Counted from the stretch's first letter, positions 21,908-30,908 are shown. The stretch: 35,208 nt of DNA from Burkholderiaceae bacterium (GCA_025055385.1 JANWXE010000167.1:1-35208); one strand, 5' to 3'. Numbers and translations are program-made. Notes: generated from the sequence alone by a model not told the origin.

Positions 21908-22746
21908 TGTCACGGCTTGCCAGTTGTTTCGCAGCGTTGCAGCAAGCGGGGCGCAAGGGGCTGATCCCTTTTCTTACTGCCGGCGATCCGGCGCCGGAGT
22001 TAACGATACCGCTGATGCATGCGATGGTGGCCGCGGGCGCCGACATTATCGAACTTGGTGTGCCCTTTTCGGACCCGATGGCCGACGGACCGACGATCCA
22101 GCGATCCACGCAGCGCGCGATCGCGAATGGTGGGGGACTGCGGCAGACATTAGCGCTTGCGCAGGAGTTCCGGCGTACCGATGCACGGACACCGCTCGTG
22201 CTGATGGGCTACGCCAATCCTATTGAGGCGATGGGCGTCGACGCATTTACCCGCGCGGCGCGCGCAGCCGACATTGACGGTGTGCTGGTCGTAGATTACC
22301 CGCCGGAGGAGTGCGAGGCCTTTGCCGCAGCACTACGCGCGGTACAGATTGACCCGATTTTTTTGCTGGCGCCGACTTCGACGCTGCAGCGCATCGCTCG
22401 GATCGGGCAGATCGCGTCGGGCTACGTCTACTATGTGAGCCTGAAAGGAACGACTGGCGCCGGCCATCTGGACGTCAGCGATGTCGTGGCGCGTATCCCG
22501 CGTTTGCGCGAACAAGTGCGGGTGCCGATTGGGGTTGGCTTTGGGATCCGCGATGCGCAAAGTGCGGCGGCAGTCGCGCAGGTGGCTGACGCGGTGGTGG
22601 TTGGCAGCCGCATTATCGAAGAAATCGAAAGGACGCCGCGTGAACGGCTCGTCGAGGCGGTACGTACCCTGCTAACGGACATGCGTCAGGCGATCGATGT
22701 CGCGACGGCGGGGCGGGCGGCGCACGAGAATCGGAGGGCCCGATGA
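21907..22746 (+). CDS. trpA: tryptophan synthase alpha chain
   Basis: [59 protein letters not shown] overlap with trpB. Confidence 0.98.
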   Translation: MSRLASCFAALQQAGRKGLIPFLTAGDPAPELTIPLMHAMVAAGADIIELGVPFSDPMADGPTIQRSTQRAIANGGGLRQTLALAQEFRRTDARTPLVLMGYANPIEAMGVDAFTRAARAADIDGVLVVDYPPEECEAFAAALRAVQIDPIFLLAPTSTLQRIARIGQIASGYVYYVSLKGTTGAGHLDVSDVVARIPRLREQVRVPIGVGFGIRDAQSAAAVAQVADAVVVGSRIIEEIERTPRERLVEAVRTLLTDMRQAIDVATAGRAAHENRRAR

Positions 22747-23609
22747 GCTGGATCGAGAAACTGCTGCCACCGCGCATTAAGCAAGGTGGCTCGCGCAAGA
22801 GCGTGCCGGAGGGTCTGTGGACTAAATGCCCAGCGTGTGAGGCGGTCTTATACGCGGCCGAACTGCAGCGTTCGCTGCGCGTGTGCCCGAAGTGCAGTCA
22901 CCATATGCGCATGAGTGCACGCGAGCGCTTGGACGCGCTGCTTGACCCCGAGGGGAGATTCGAGATCGGGCAGGAGGTACTTCCGGTCGATCCGCTCAAG
23001 TTCAAAGACAGCAAGAAGTACCCGGAGCGGTTGCAAGAGGCAATGCAGGAGACGGGGGAGACAGATGCCCTGGTGGTGATGGGCGGGGCGATTCGCACGC
23101 TGCCTGTCGTGGCGGCTGCCTTTGAGTTTGGCTTCATGGGCGGCTCGATGGGCTCGGTCGTTGGCGAGCGGTTCGTGCGCGGGGTGCAGACCGCATTAGA
23201 ACAAAAAACACCTTTCATCTGCATCACGGCCAGTGGCGGCGCGCGCATGCAAGAGAGCCTGCTGTCACTGATGCAAATGGCGAAGACAACAGCAATGGTT
23301 GCTAAGCTTGCGGAGGCGAAGTTGCCCTTCATCTCTGTGCTGGCCGATCCGACGATGGGCGGTGTGTCGGCAAGCTTCGCCTTTATGGGGGATATCGTGA
23401 TCGCTGAGCCAAAGGCGCTAATCGGCTTTGCCGGGCCACGCGTGATCGAGCAAACCGTGCGCGAGAAACTGCCGGAGGGCTTTCAACGGGCCGAGTTCCT
23501 GTTGCAGAAGGGCGCAATCGACATGATTGTTGACCGGCGCCAGTTGCGTGATGAGCTGGCACACCTGCTGGCGCTGTTGCAACGCCAGCCGCTAGACGCG
23601 ATTAGCTAG
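22743..23609 (+). CDS. accD: acetyl-CoA carboxylase carboxyltransferase beta subunit
   Basis: [43 protein letters not shown] (C4 zinc finger) and [24 protein letters not shown]. Confidence 0.98.
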   Translation: MSWIEKLLPPRIKQGGSRKSVPEGLWTKCPACEAVLYAAELQRSLRVCPKCSHHMRMSARERLDALLDPEGRFEIGQEVLPVDPLKFKDSKKYPERLQEAMQETGETDALVVMGGAIRTLPVVAAAFEFGFMGGSMGSVVGERFVRGVQTALEQKTPFICITASGGARMQESLLSLMQMAKTTAMVAKLAEAKLPFISVLADPTMGGVSASFAFMGDIVIAEPKALIGFAGPRVIEQTVREKLPEGFQRAEFLLQKGAIDMIVDRRQLRDELAHLLALLQRQPLDAIS

Positions 23610-23657
23610 CACGCTTGGCAGCCAAGCGGCAGCGGGTGCGGGCGTGAGGGCTGGGCC

Positions 23658-24944
23658 TTGGACGCGTCCACGTCGGAACTTGATGCGTGGCTGGCGCATA
23701 TCGAGCGGCTGCACAGTCGGCCGATCGACATGTCATTGGAGCGCGTGCGCGACGTGGCGCGGCGTCTCGATATCGATTTGAAGCGAAGCATAACCTTCGT
23801 CGTTGGCGGCACCAACGGCAAGGGCTCGACGTGCGCTTTCTTAGATGCGATCCTGCGCGCGGCTGGCTACCGCGTCGGCCTCTATACCTCACCGCACCTG
23901 CTGCGTTTTAACGAGCGCGCCTGCATTGGCGGCATGGCCGTCGATGACAGCGCCTTGATTGCTCAGTTCGAGGCTGTGGAGCGCGCGCGCGCTGGCACCG
24001 AACTAACGTACTTCGAATTCACGACGTTAGCGATTCTGCGCCTGTTTGCGCACAACGGGCTGGATGCCGCGGTCCTGGAGATCGGTCTGGGCGGGCGCCT
24101 TGATGCGGTCAATATCGTCGATGGCGACTGCGCGGTGTTGACGACCGTGGATATCGACCATGTCGAGTACCTCGGCCCCACACGCGACGCCATCGGCTAT
24201 GAGAAAGCGCATATTTTTCGCGCCAGCCGGCCCGCCATCGTTTCTGATCCGCAACCGCCAAACACTGTGCTTGAGGTGGCGACTGCTTGTGGCGCTGACC
24301 TCTGGTTGCGCGGCCGCGACTTTGCCCTCCGCGCTCAGCAGCAACAATGGGATTACCTAGGGCGGACGCTGCGACGCAGCGGCCTGCCTTATCCGGCCTT
24401 GCGGGGAGCGAGCCAACTACTTAACGCGAGCGCGGCGCTGGCCGCGCTAGAGGCAGTGGCATCGCGCCTGCCGGTTAGTCAACAAGCGGTGCGCACCGGT
24501 CTGCTGACGGCGCGGCTGCCGGGGCGCTTTCAGGTACTGCCGGGCCGTCCAACGGTCATTTTCGACGTTGCTCACAACAAGCAAGCGGCTGCCGAACTGG
24601 TGTGCAACTTGGAGCGGCAGGGATTTTTTCCTCGCACGCATGCCGTCTTTGGGATGCTGCGCGACAAAGACGTGCGTGCGGTCGCAAGCTGCGTGGCGCC
24701 GGCAATTGACGTGTGGCATGTTGGCCCCACACCCGGCGCACGCGGAGCGAGTGCGGAGGCGCTGGGCGCACTTCTGCGCGAGGTGGCCGGAAATGCCGAT
24801 GTGCGCACATATCCGAGTGTCGCGGCCGCCCTTGCCGCAGCGCATGAAGCATGCGGCACCGATGATAGGATCGTTGTGTTCGGAAGCTTTTTAACGGTTG
24901 CCGAGGCGATGCGAGCCAGCGGCATGGCAACATCGGTAACATGA
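23658..24944 (+). CDS. folC: bifunctional folylpolyglutamate / dihydrofolate synthase
   Basis: FVVGGTNGKGSTCAFLDAILRAAGYRVGLYTSPHLLRFNERACIGG and LTTVDIDHVEYLGPTRDAIGYEKAHIFR. Probable TTG start. Confidence 0.95.
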   Translation: MDASTSELDAWLAHIERLHSRPIDMSLERVRDVARRLDIDLKRSITFVVGGTNGKGSTCAFLDAILRAAGYRVGLYTSPHLLRFNERACIGGMAVDDSALIAQFEAVERARAGTELTYFEFTTLAILRLFAHNGLDAAVLEIGLGGRLDAVNIVDGDCAVLTTVDIDHVEYLGPTRDAIGYEKAHIFRASRPAIVSDPQPPNTVLEVATACGADLWLRGRDFALRAQQQQWDYLGRTLRRSGLPYPALRGASQLLNASAALAALEAVASRLPVSQQAVRTGLLTARLPGRFQVLPGRPTVIFDVAHNKQAAAELVCNLERQGFFPRTHAVFGMLRDKDVRAVASCVAPAIDVWHVGPTPGARGASAEALGALLREVAGNADVRTYPSVAAALAAAHEACGTDDRIVVFGSFLTVAEAMRASGMATSVT

Positions 24945-24965
24945 TCACGGGCCGAGCCTGGGAGC

Positions 24966-25529
24966 ATGTCAACGGCAAACCAGCGCATGCGCGCCGATAG
25001 CGAGCCCGAGCCAGCGCGCGCGTTACGGGTGCGGGCGCGGCGCCGCCTAATCGGCGCGGCGTTGTTGCTATTGACGACGGCCCTTGTCGTGCCTTGGCTG
25101 CTGGATCCAGCGCCGCGGCCTGTGTCCGACAACCTCGCGATCGATATCCCAAGTGAGCGGGAACCGTTTACGCCTCGGTTGACTACGCCTGCTGCGGTCG
25201 AACCGCCGACGGCGGCCGCAACTGAGGAGCCGGCACCACCACAACGGCCTGTTCAGGGGCCTGTGGGGGACGTCAGGCAGGCTGAAGTCGGCCGAGAAGG
25301 CAAATATGTGGTCCAGGCCGCCGCGCTGAGCTCGGAGAGTGCCGCGCGCGAGCTCAGCGAACGGCTGCGGAAAGCGGGCTTCACGCCGTTTACGGAGAAA
25401 ATCGAAACGCGCGAGGGCGTGCGATACCGCGTGCGCGTCGGGCCATACGCGTCGCGGGAGGAAGCTCAGCGTGCACAAGCGGGTCTGCGCGCACTTGGCA
25501 TCAGTTCGACGCTGGTGGTCGCCGGATGA
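24966..25529 (+). CDS. SPOR domain cell-division protein, DedD-like
   Basis: Single TM (RRLIGAALLLLTTALVVPWLLDPAPRPV), Pro-rich linker, C-terminal SPOR domain KYVVQAAALSSESAARELSERLRKAGFTPFTEKIETREGVRYRVRVGPYASREEAQRA. Confidence 0.9.
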   Translation: MSTANQRMRADSEPEPARALRVRARRRLIGAALLLLTTALVVPWLLDPAPRPVSDNLAIDIPSEREPFTPRLTTPAAVEPPTAAATEEPAPPQRPVQGPVGDVRQAEVGREGKYVVQAAALSSESAARELSERLRKAGFTPFTEKIETREGVRYRVRVGPYASREEAQRAQAGLRALGISSTLVVAG

Positions 25530-26014
25530 CGACGCTGGACTGGGTGGTCATGGGCGTATTAGCAGCGTCGGCCCTGCTAGGGCTGTGGCGTGGCCTGATG
25601 CGGGAGCTGTTCTCGCTGGCCGGGTGGGTTGGCGGTATCGTGCTCGCTGCGCGCTTTGCCGAGCACTTCGGACAGTGGCTGCCGCGCGATCTGGGCTGGC
25701 CAGCTTTGCGCACGGGCGTGGCGGCGTTTGCCATTGTGGTTGCCGCGGTGTTTGCTGCCGCTGCACTTGGCTGGCTGTCCCGGCGGCTTTTAGCGGCTGC
25801 GCACCTGTCAGGCACCGACCGTGTGCTGGGCGCGCTATTTGGGCTGGTGCGCGGCGCCCTGTTGATCGGTGCAGCCGTTTTTTTGGTTTCACGCACCGCG
25901 GTGACGCAGCAGCCCGCTTGGCAAGAGGCAAAACTGCTTGGGATCTTTGCGGCTGGCGTGCGCCTACTTGTTCCGCATCTGCCGCCGTCGTTAAGGCGCG
26001 ACGTCGCCGTATAA
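25526..26014 (+). CDS. cvpA: CvpA family membrane protein
   Basis: LDWVVMGVLAASALLGLWRGLMRELFSLAGWVGGIVLAARFAEHFG; four hydrophobic segments; lies directly upstream of purF. Confidence 0.92.
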   Translation: MTTLDWVVMGVLAASALLGLWRGLMRELFSLAGWVGGIVLAARFAEHFGQWLPRDLGWPALRTGVAAFAIVVAAVFAAAALGWLSRRLLAAAHLSGTDRVLGALFGLVRGALLIGAAVFLVSRTAVTQQPAWQEAKLLGIFAAGVRLLVPHLPPSLRRDVAV

Positions 26015-26026
26015 AAGGAGCTGGCT

Positions 26027-27547
26027 ATGTGTGGAATCGTGGGTGTCGTGGGGACTTCCCCGGTTAATCAGCTTTTGTACGACGCGCTGCAGTTGCTGCA
26101 GCACCGGGGCCAGGATGCCGCTGGAATTGCTACCGCTCATGGCAACACCTTTCACATGTTTAAGGGCAATGGCTTGGCGCGGGATGTTTTCCGCACGCGC
26201 AACATGCGGGCGCTGCCGGGTAACTCCGGCATCGCGCAGGTGCGCTATCCCACGGCGGGTTCGGCCTCTAATCCGGAAGAAGCGCAGCCGTTTTACGTCA
26301 ATGCTCCATTTGGCATCACGCTTGCGCATAACGGCAATCTGACCAATTGGGAACGTCTGAAAGACGAGCTATTTCGCATTGACCGGCGCCATATCAACAC
26401 AAACTCTGATTCGGAAGTGTTGCTGAACGTGCTGGCGCATGAGTTGCAGCTGGCCAGCGAAGGCTTGGTTCTAGATCCACATACCATTTTCCGCGCGGTG
26501 GCGGGTATGCACCGCCGGGTCAGAGGCTCGTACGCCATCGTGGCGCAGATCGCCGGCTATGGGCTGCTGGGCTGCCGTGACCCGTACGGTATCCGTCCCC
26601 TATGTTTCGGGGTCCACGAGACGGAGGCCGGCACCGAGTACATGATCGCCTCCGAGTCGGTGGCTTTAGAAGGGCTGGGTTTCCGCTTTGTGCGCGACGT
26701 CGCACCTGGCGAGGCAATCTTTATCGATTTAGACGGGCGCTTCTACAGCCAGCAGTGCGCAGAAAACCCAAGTCTTAACCCCTGCTTGTTCGAGTATGTT
26801 TATCTGGCACGGCCGGATTCCGTCATCGATGGCGTTTCCGTCTACGGTGCGCGGCTCAGGCTGGGTGAATATCTAGCCGAACAGGTACGAGCGGCCGTTC
26901 CGCTGGGCGACATCGACGTCGTTATGCCGATACCGGATTCCAGCCGGCCGGCGGCGCTGCAACTGGCCACTCGTCTGGGGCTGCCCTACCGGGAGGGGTT
27001 CATCAAGAACCGCTACATCGGCCGTACCTTCATCATGCCAGGCCAGGCTGTGCGCAAAAAATCGGTACGGCAGAAACTGAATACCGTGGGGGTGGAATTC
27101 AAGGGCAAGAGCGTGTTGCTAGTGGACGACTCGATCGTGCGGGGGACGACCATCCGCGAGATTGTTCAAATGGCGCGTGACGCCGGCGCAGTGAAGGTGA
27201 TGGTGGCATCCAGCGCGCCGCCGGTGCGTTATCCGAACGTTTACGGCATCGACATGCCAACGCGTGCCGAGCTGATTGCTGCTCGCCGCAGCGAGGAAGA
27301 AATCCGCCGCGAGATTGGCGCGGATGCGCTGATCTATCAGCGGCTGGAGGATCTGCGGCAGGCAGTGCGCGACTGCAATCCAGCGCTCACCAACTTTGAA
27401 GCCTCTTGCTTCGACGGCCACTACATTACAGGGGACGTCACACCAGAATACCTGGACCGCATCGAGCGGGCGCGCATGCAGCCAAGACCGGCCGAGGACG
27501 TGGCCCGCAACCAGCTCTCGCTAGCGATCGAACCTATCGATGCGTAA
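26027..27547 (+). CDS. purF: amidophosphoribosyltransferase
   Basis: MCGIVGVVGTSPVNQLLYDALQLLQHRGQDAAGIAT (N-terminal nucleophile Cys) and VLLVDDSIVRGTTIREIVQMARDAGA (PRPP site). Confidence 0.98.
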   Translation: MCGIVGVVGTSPVNQLLYDALQLLQHRGQDAAGIATAHGNTFHMFKGNGLARDVFRTRNMRALPGNSGIAQVRYPTAGSASNPEEAQPFYVNAPFGITLAHNGNLTNWERLKDELFRIDRRHINTNSDSEVLLNVLAHELQLASEGLVLDPHTIFRAVAGMHRRVRGSYAIVAQIAGYGLLGCRDPYGIRPLCFGVHETEAGTEYMIASESVALEGLGFRFVRDVAPGEAIFIDLDGRFYSQQCAENPSLNPCLFEYVYLARPDSVIDGVSVYGARLRLGEYLAEQVRAAVPLGDIDVVMPIPDSSRPAALQLATRLGLPYREGFIKNRYIGRTFIMPGQAVRKKSVRQKLNTVGVEFKGKSVLLVDDSIVRGTTIREIVQMARDAGAVKVMVASSAPPVRYPNVYGIDMPTRAELIAARRSEEEIRREIGADALIYQRLEDLRQAVRDCNPALTNFEASCFDGHYITGDVTPEYLDRIERARMQPRPAEDVARNQLSLAIEPIDA

Positions 27548-27557
27548 GCGGCCTTGC

Positions 27558-27586
27558 TTGTCGCTTGGGCTTAGCTGGCCTAAAAT
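27558..27586 (+). promoter_or_regulatory. putative sigma70 promoter for the metZ leader
   Basis: TTGTCG (27558-27563), 17-bp spacer, TAAAAT (27581-27586). Predicted start lands just before the SAM-II-like element. Confidence 0.6.
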
Positions 27587-27594
27587 GCAGAGAA

Positions 27595-27650
27595 TGCGCC
27601 GATTTGATCTCAGCTTGCGGGCGCGTAACAAATGCGGCTAAAGCGAGCGA
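27595..27650 (+). ncRNA. SAM-II-like riboswitch aptamer upstream of metZ
   Basis: TGCGCCGATTTGATCTCAGCTTGCGGGCGCGTAACAAATGCGGCTAAAGCGAG aligns almost colinearly with a SAM-II aptamer recalled from memory (CGCGCUGAUUUAACCGUAUUGCAAGCGCGUGAUAAAUGUAGCUAAAAAGGG). H-type pseudoknot possible: GCGCC (27596-27600)/GGCGC (27620-27624) and GCTTGC (27613-27618)/GCGAGC (27643-27648). Confidence 0.85.
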
Positions 27651-27659
27651 GGTAACCAG

Positions 27660-27690
27660 ACCCGCTTGGCTTGTGCCGGCGGGTTTTTTT
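27660..27690 (+). terminator. intrinsic terminator between the SAM-II-like aptamer and the metZ ATG
   Basis: ACCCGC tt GGC ttgt GCC g GCGGGT followed by a T7 run that ends at the base before ATG 27691. Confidence 0.85.
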
Positions 27691-28902
27691 ATGGCTCAGT
27701 CACTTGAAAAACCGCGTCTTGAAACATGTGCGGTGCGCGCGGGCACCGCACGCTCGCCGTTTGCCGAGCACAGCGAGGCGCTTTTTCTGACTTCCAGCTT
27801 CGTGTTTGATAGCGCGGCGCAGGCTGCGGCCCGCTTCGCCGGCGACGAGGACGGGTTCGTTTATTCACGCTTCAGCAATCCGACCGTGCGCATGTTCGAG
27901 CAGCGCCTGGCCGCGTTAGAAGGTGCGGAGGACTGCCTGGCGACGGCATCCGGCATGTCGGCGCTGCTTGCTGTCTGTCTGGCGACTTTGCGAGCGGGCG
28001 ATCATGTCCTATGCGGTGCCAACGTCTTTGGGGCTACCGTACAGCTGTTCGCTCAAGTGCTGCAGCGCTTTGGCATCCAGACTACCTTCGTGGCGAGCGC
28101 CGATCCGCAGGCTTGGCGGACGTCGGCTACCGATCGCACGCGCCTGATGTTTTGTGAAACGCCGTCGAACCCGCTGATGGAGATTACCGATCTACAGGCA
28201 TTTGCTGCTCTCGGCCGAGAGCTGGGCGCGGTAACGGTAGTTGACAATTGCTTCTGCACGCCGGTGTTACAGCGGCCACTGCAGTTCGGCGTCGACGTGG
28301 TGATCCATTCAGCGACCAAATATCTCGATGGGCAGGGCCGCGTGCTCGGTGGCGCCGTGCTCGGCAGACGCGCGTTCGTGCGTGAGGCCCTTCTTCCGGT
28401 GTTGCGCACCGCAGGTCCAAGCCTCTCCCCGTTTAACGCCTGGGTCCTACTAAAAGGATTGGAGACGCTGCCATTGCGCATGCGCGCGCAATCTGAAGCG
28501 GCACAGCAGCTAGCCACTTGGCTAGCGCAGCGTCCAGAGGTTGAGCGCGTGTACTTTCCAGGCTTGCCGTCGCATCCGCAGTACGCACTGGCACAGCGGC
28601 AGCAAGCGGCACCCGGCGCGGTGCTTTCTTTTTGCTTAAAAGCCGATAGTGAGGCTCAGGCACGGGCGCGCGCTTGGCGGCTGATCGACCGTGTGCGGCT
28701 GATGTCGATCACCGCCAATTTGGGCGACACGCGGACGACGATCACGCATCCTGCAACGACCACTCATGGTCGGCTCAGCGCGGAGGCGCGTGCGCGGGCC
28801 GGCATCGGCGAGGGACTGGTGCGGATCGCCGTCGGACTGGAAGCGGTGGAAGACCTGCAGCGCGACCTGGAGCAGGCGCTTGCGGCCTGCACCAGCTGCT
28901 GA
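27691..28902 (+). CDS. metZ: O-succinylhomoserine sulfhydrylase
   Basis: MAQSLEKPRLETCAVRAGTARSPFAEHSEALFLTSSFVFDSAAQAAARFAGDEDGFVYSRFSNPTVRMFEQRLAALEG; PLP site VVIHSATKYLDGQGRVLGG. The ORF-track start at 27406 is inside purF; true start taken at ATG 27691. Confidence 0.95.
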   Translation: MAQSLEKPRLETCAVRAGTARSPFAEHSEALFLTSSFVFDSAAQAAARFAGDEDGFVYSRFSNPTVRMFEQRLAALEGAEDCLATASGMSALLAVCLATLRAGDHVLCGANVFGATVQLFAQVLQRFGIQTTFVASADPQAWRTSATDRTRLMFCETPSNPLMEITDLQAFAALGRELGAVTVVDNCFCTPVLQRPLQFGVDVVIHSATKYLDGQGRVLGGAVLGRRAFVREALLPVLRTAGPSLSPFNAWVLLKGLETLPLRMRAQSEAAQQLATWLAQRPEVERVYFPGLPSHPQYALAQRQQAAPGAVLSFCLKADSEAQARARAWRLIDRVRLMSITANLGDTRTTITHPATTTHGRLSAEARARAGIGEGLVRIAVGLEAVEDLQRDLEQALAACTSC

Positions 28903-29023
28903 GGGGACGCGCCGCTATGCCAGAACAACGTGAAGGCCAGTTGCGAACAGATCTGCGACAATGCGCGCTGCCCGCTACCTATTAGGGAGGGAAGCAGGCG
29001 GAAATTGCGCGGCGCGTCATTCC

Positions 29024-29287
29024 ATGGCTAAGGTGCCTGATGATATTACCCTGCGCGAGCTATGTCAGCGTGCTGCTGCAGCGTTAGCGCGTGCCGGGCT
29101 CGATCACCGCATCGATATCTATCGTGATGTTGAGGTCGATGATCCAGCGGTGCGCATGATGCTGGGGCGAAAACACCGACTGCGCGTGCGGGTGAAAATT
29201 ACCGCTGCTAGCTTACTGTTCGAGCCGGCCGGTGCAGATGCGCAGCCATCTGGCCCTGCACTTCAAACCGATATGAAAGACAAATAA
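29024..29287 (+). CDS. small hypothetical protein
   Basis: MAKVPDDITLRELCQRAAAALARAGLDHRIDIYRDVEVDDPAVRMMLGRKHRLRVRVKITAASLLFEPAGADAQPSG; coding-like composition, no family recognised. Confidence 0.55.
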   Translation: MAKVPDDITLRELCQRAAAALARAGLDHRIDIYRDVEVDDPAVRMMLGRKHRLRVRVKITAASLLFEPAGADAQPSGPALQTDMKDK

Positions 29288-29304
29288 AGAAAAAAGAGCA
29301 CCGT

Positions 29305-29380
29305 TGGCTCCCCGACCTGGACTCGAACCAGGGACCTGCGGATTAACAGTCCGTCGCTCTACCGACTGAGCTATCGGGGA
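29305..29380 (-). tRNA. tRNA-Asn (GTT), CCA encoded
   Basis: Reverse complement TCCCCGATAGCTCAGTCGGTAGAGCGACGGACTGTTAATCCGCAGGTCCCTGGTTCGAGTCCAGGTCGGGGAGCCA folds as a cloverleaf: acceptor TCCCCGA/TCGGGGA, GGTTCGAGTCC T arm, anticodon GTT. Confidence 0.97.
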
Positions 29381-29400
29381 ACACGTATCACGTTTTTTTA

Positions 29401-30630
29401 TTATAGCGAGACTGTTGAGTCTTCCAGCACGCTGGCAAGGGCGCCACAGACGTATTCTATATTGGACGTATTTAGCGCTGCCACGCAGATGCGTCCGGTT
29501 GCGACCGCGTAAATACCATATTCCCGCCGCAAGCGCTCCACCTGTTCAGGCGTTAGGCCCGTATATGAGAACATGCCGCGCTGACGCAACAGAAAGCTGA
29601 AATCGCGTGGCACGCCGTGCCGCCGCAAGCCGTCGACCAGCCGTTCGCGCATCGCTTTGATGCGGTCTCGCATCCCCGCGAGCTCGCGTTCCCATAGCGC
29701 GCGCAAGTCGGCATCGCGCAGGATGGAAGCGACGATGGCCGCCCCATGGGTCGGCGGATTCGAGTAGTTTGTCCTGATGAGGCGTTTGACTTGGCTGAGA
29801 ACGCGGGTCGCTTCGTCGCGATTGGCGGTTACGATTGTGAGCGCACCGACGCGTTCGCCGTACAGTGAGAATGATTTCGAGAAGGAGGAGGCGATAAAAA
29901 CCGGCACCTCGGCGTTAGCCAACAGGCGGACGGCGATGGCATCCTCGTGCAGGCTTTCACCGAACCCTTGATAGGCGATGTCAAGAAACGGAATCAGGGC
30001 GCGGTGCTTAATGATGTCGACAAGCTCTCGCCACTGCTCGAGGCTCAGATCCACGCCGGTTGGGTTGTGGCAACAGGCGTGCAGCACGACAACAGTGTTC
30101 GGTTCCGCATCAGCCAAGGCCTGCGCCATGCCCGCAAAGTCGATACCGTGCGACGATGGGTCGTAGTACGGGTAAGCGGTTACCTCAAAACCGGCGCTTT
30201 CAAAGAGCGCGCGATGATTTTCCCAGCTCGGATTGCTGATGATCGCGCGTACGGTAGGAACGTGACGGCGTAAAAAATCAGCGCCGACTTTCAGCGCTCC
30301 GGTTCCGCCGAGCGCCTGTATGGTGACGACACGTCCGCTGGCGACGGGCTCCGCATCGGCGCCGAACAGCAGCTGTTGTACGGCGGCGTCGTAACTTGCT
30401 AGGCCATCAATCGGTAAGTAACCGCGCGGGTGGGGCGACTTCAGTCGCGCCTGTTCCGCACGCCGGACGGCTTCAAGCAGCGGAATCCGGCCATGTTCAT
30501 CGTAATACACACCAACCCCGAGATTGACCTTGCTTACGCGGGGATCGGCCGCGAAGGCTTCGTTCAGGCCGAGGATCGGATCACGAGGGGCGAGTTCGAC
30601 GCGCTCAAAAATCGGAAACGACGCTGGCAT
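29401..30630 (-). CDS. tyrB: aromatic amino acid / aspartate aminotransferase
   Basis: FERVELAPRDPILGLNEAFAADPRVSKVNLGVGVYYDEHGRIPLLEAVRRAE, LHACCHNPTGVDLSLEQW and FIASSFSKSFSLYGERVGALT (PLP lysine). Start taken at MPASFPIF (30630) or MLSMPASF (30639); the ORF track extends further upstream without homology. Confidence 0.94.
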   Translation of the reverse strand: MPASFPIFERVELAPRDPILGLNEAFAADPRVSKVNLGVGVYYDEHGRIPLLEAVRRAEQARLKSPHPRGYLPIDGLASYDAAVQQLLFGADAEPVASGRVVTIQALGGTGALKVGADFLRRHVPTVRAIISNPSWENHRALFESAGFEVTAYPYYDPSSHGIDFAGMAQALADAEPNTVVVLHACCHNPTGVDLSLEQWRELVDIIKHRALIPFLDIAYQGFGESLHEDAIAVRLLANAEVPVFIASSFSKSFSLYGERVGALTIVTANRDEATRVLSQVKRLIRTNYSNPPTHGAAIVASILRDADLRALWERELAGMRDRIKAMRERLVDGLRRHGVPRDFSFLLRQRGMFSYTGLTPEQVERLRREYGIYAVATGRICVAALNTSNIEYVCGALASVLEDSTVSL

Positions 30631-30714
30631 AGATAACATTTCCGGGGCGCGCAAGCGTATCGCGCACCGCGCTAACAAAAGTTCAGAGTCTACACGCGGC
30701 TTTGGGCAGCCCGG

Positions 30715-30750
30715 CCTAGCCGAGCAACAGGTCCTAGCCGAGCAACAGGT
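30715..30750. repeat. 18-bp perfect tandem duplication
   Basis: CCTAGCCGAGCAACAGGT occurs twice head-to-tail (30715-30732, 30733-30750). Confidence 0.95.
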
Positions 30751-30884
30751 ATCAGGCGGCTGCGTCCCCCGGCTTGAGGGTGGCTCTGTAACGGATTGAT
30801 TGGGCGTTAAAAAGAGGCAGCACAAGCGAGATAGGCTGGACTAGGTTTTTCTTGCGCCCCGGACTAAAATAAAAGTTTCGCGCG

Positions 30885-30907
30885 CAGATTTTGCGGCGCA
30901 AAATCTG
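30885..30907. repeat. perfect 10-bp inverted repeat with 3-nt loop directly before the uvrB start
   Basis: CAGATTTTGC ggc GCAAAATCTG; ATG of uvrB at 30909. Confidence 0.95.
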
Positions 30908-30908
30908 A

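Noticed and set aside
27406-27690. 95-residue N-terminal extension of MetZ in the ORF track
   Set aside because: It lies inside purF and the riboswitch/terminator leader; the homologous protein begins at ATG 27691.
29305-29380. A27-C43 mismatch at the top of the tRNA-Asn anticodon stem as an abnormality
   Set aside because: Single mismatches at this pair are tolerated and I believe similar sequences occur in related bacteria; the rest of the cloverleaf is intact.
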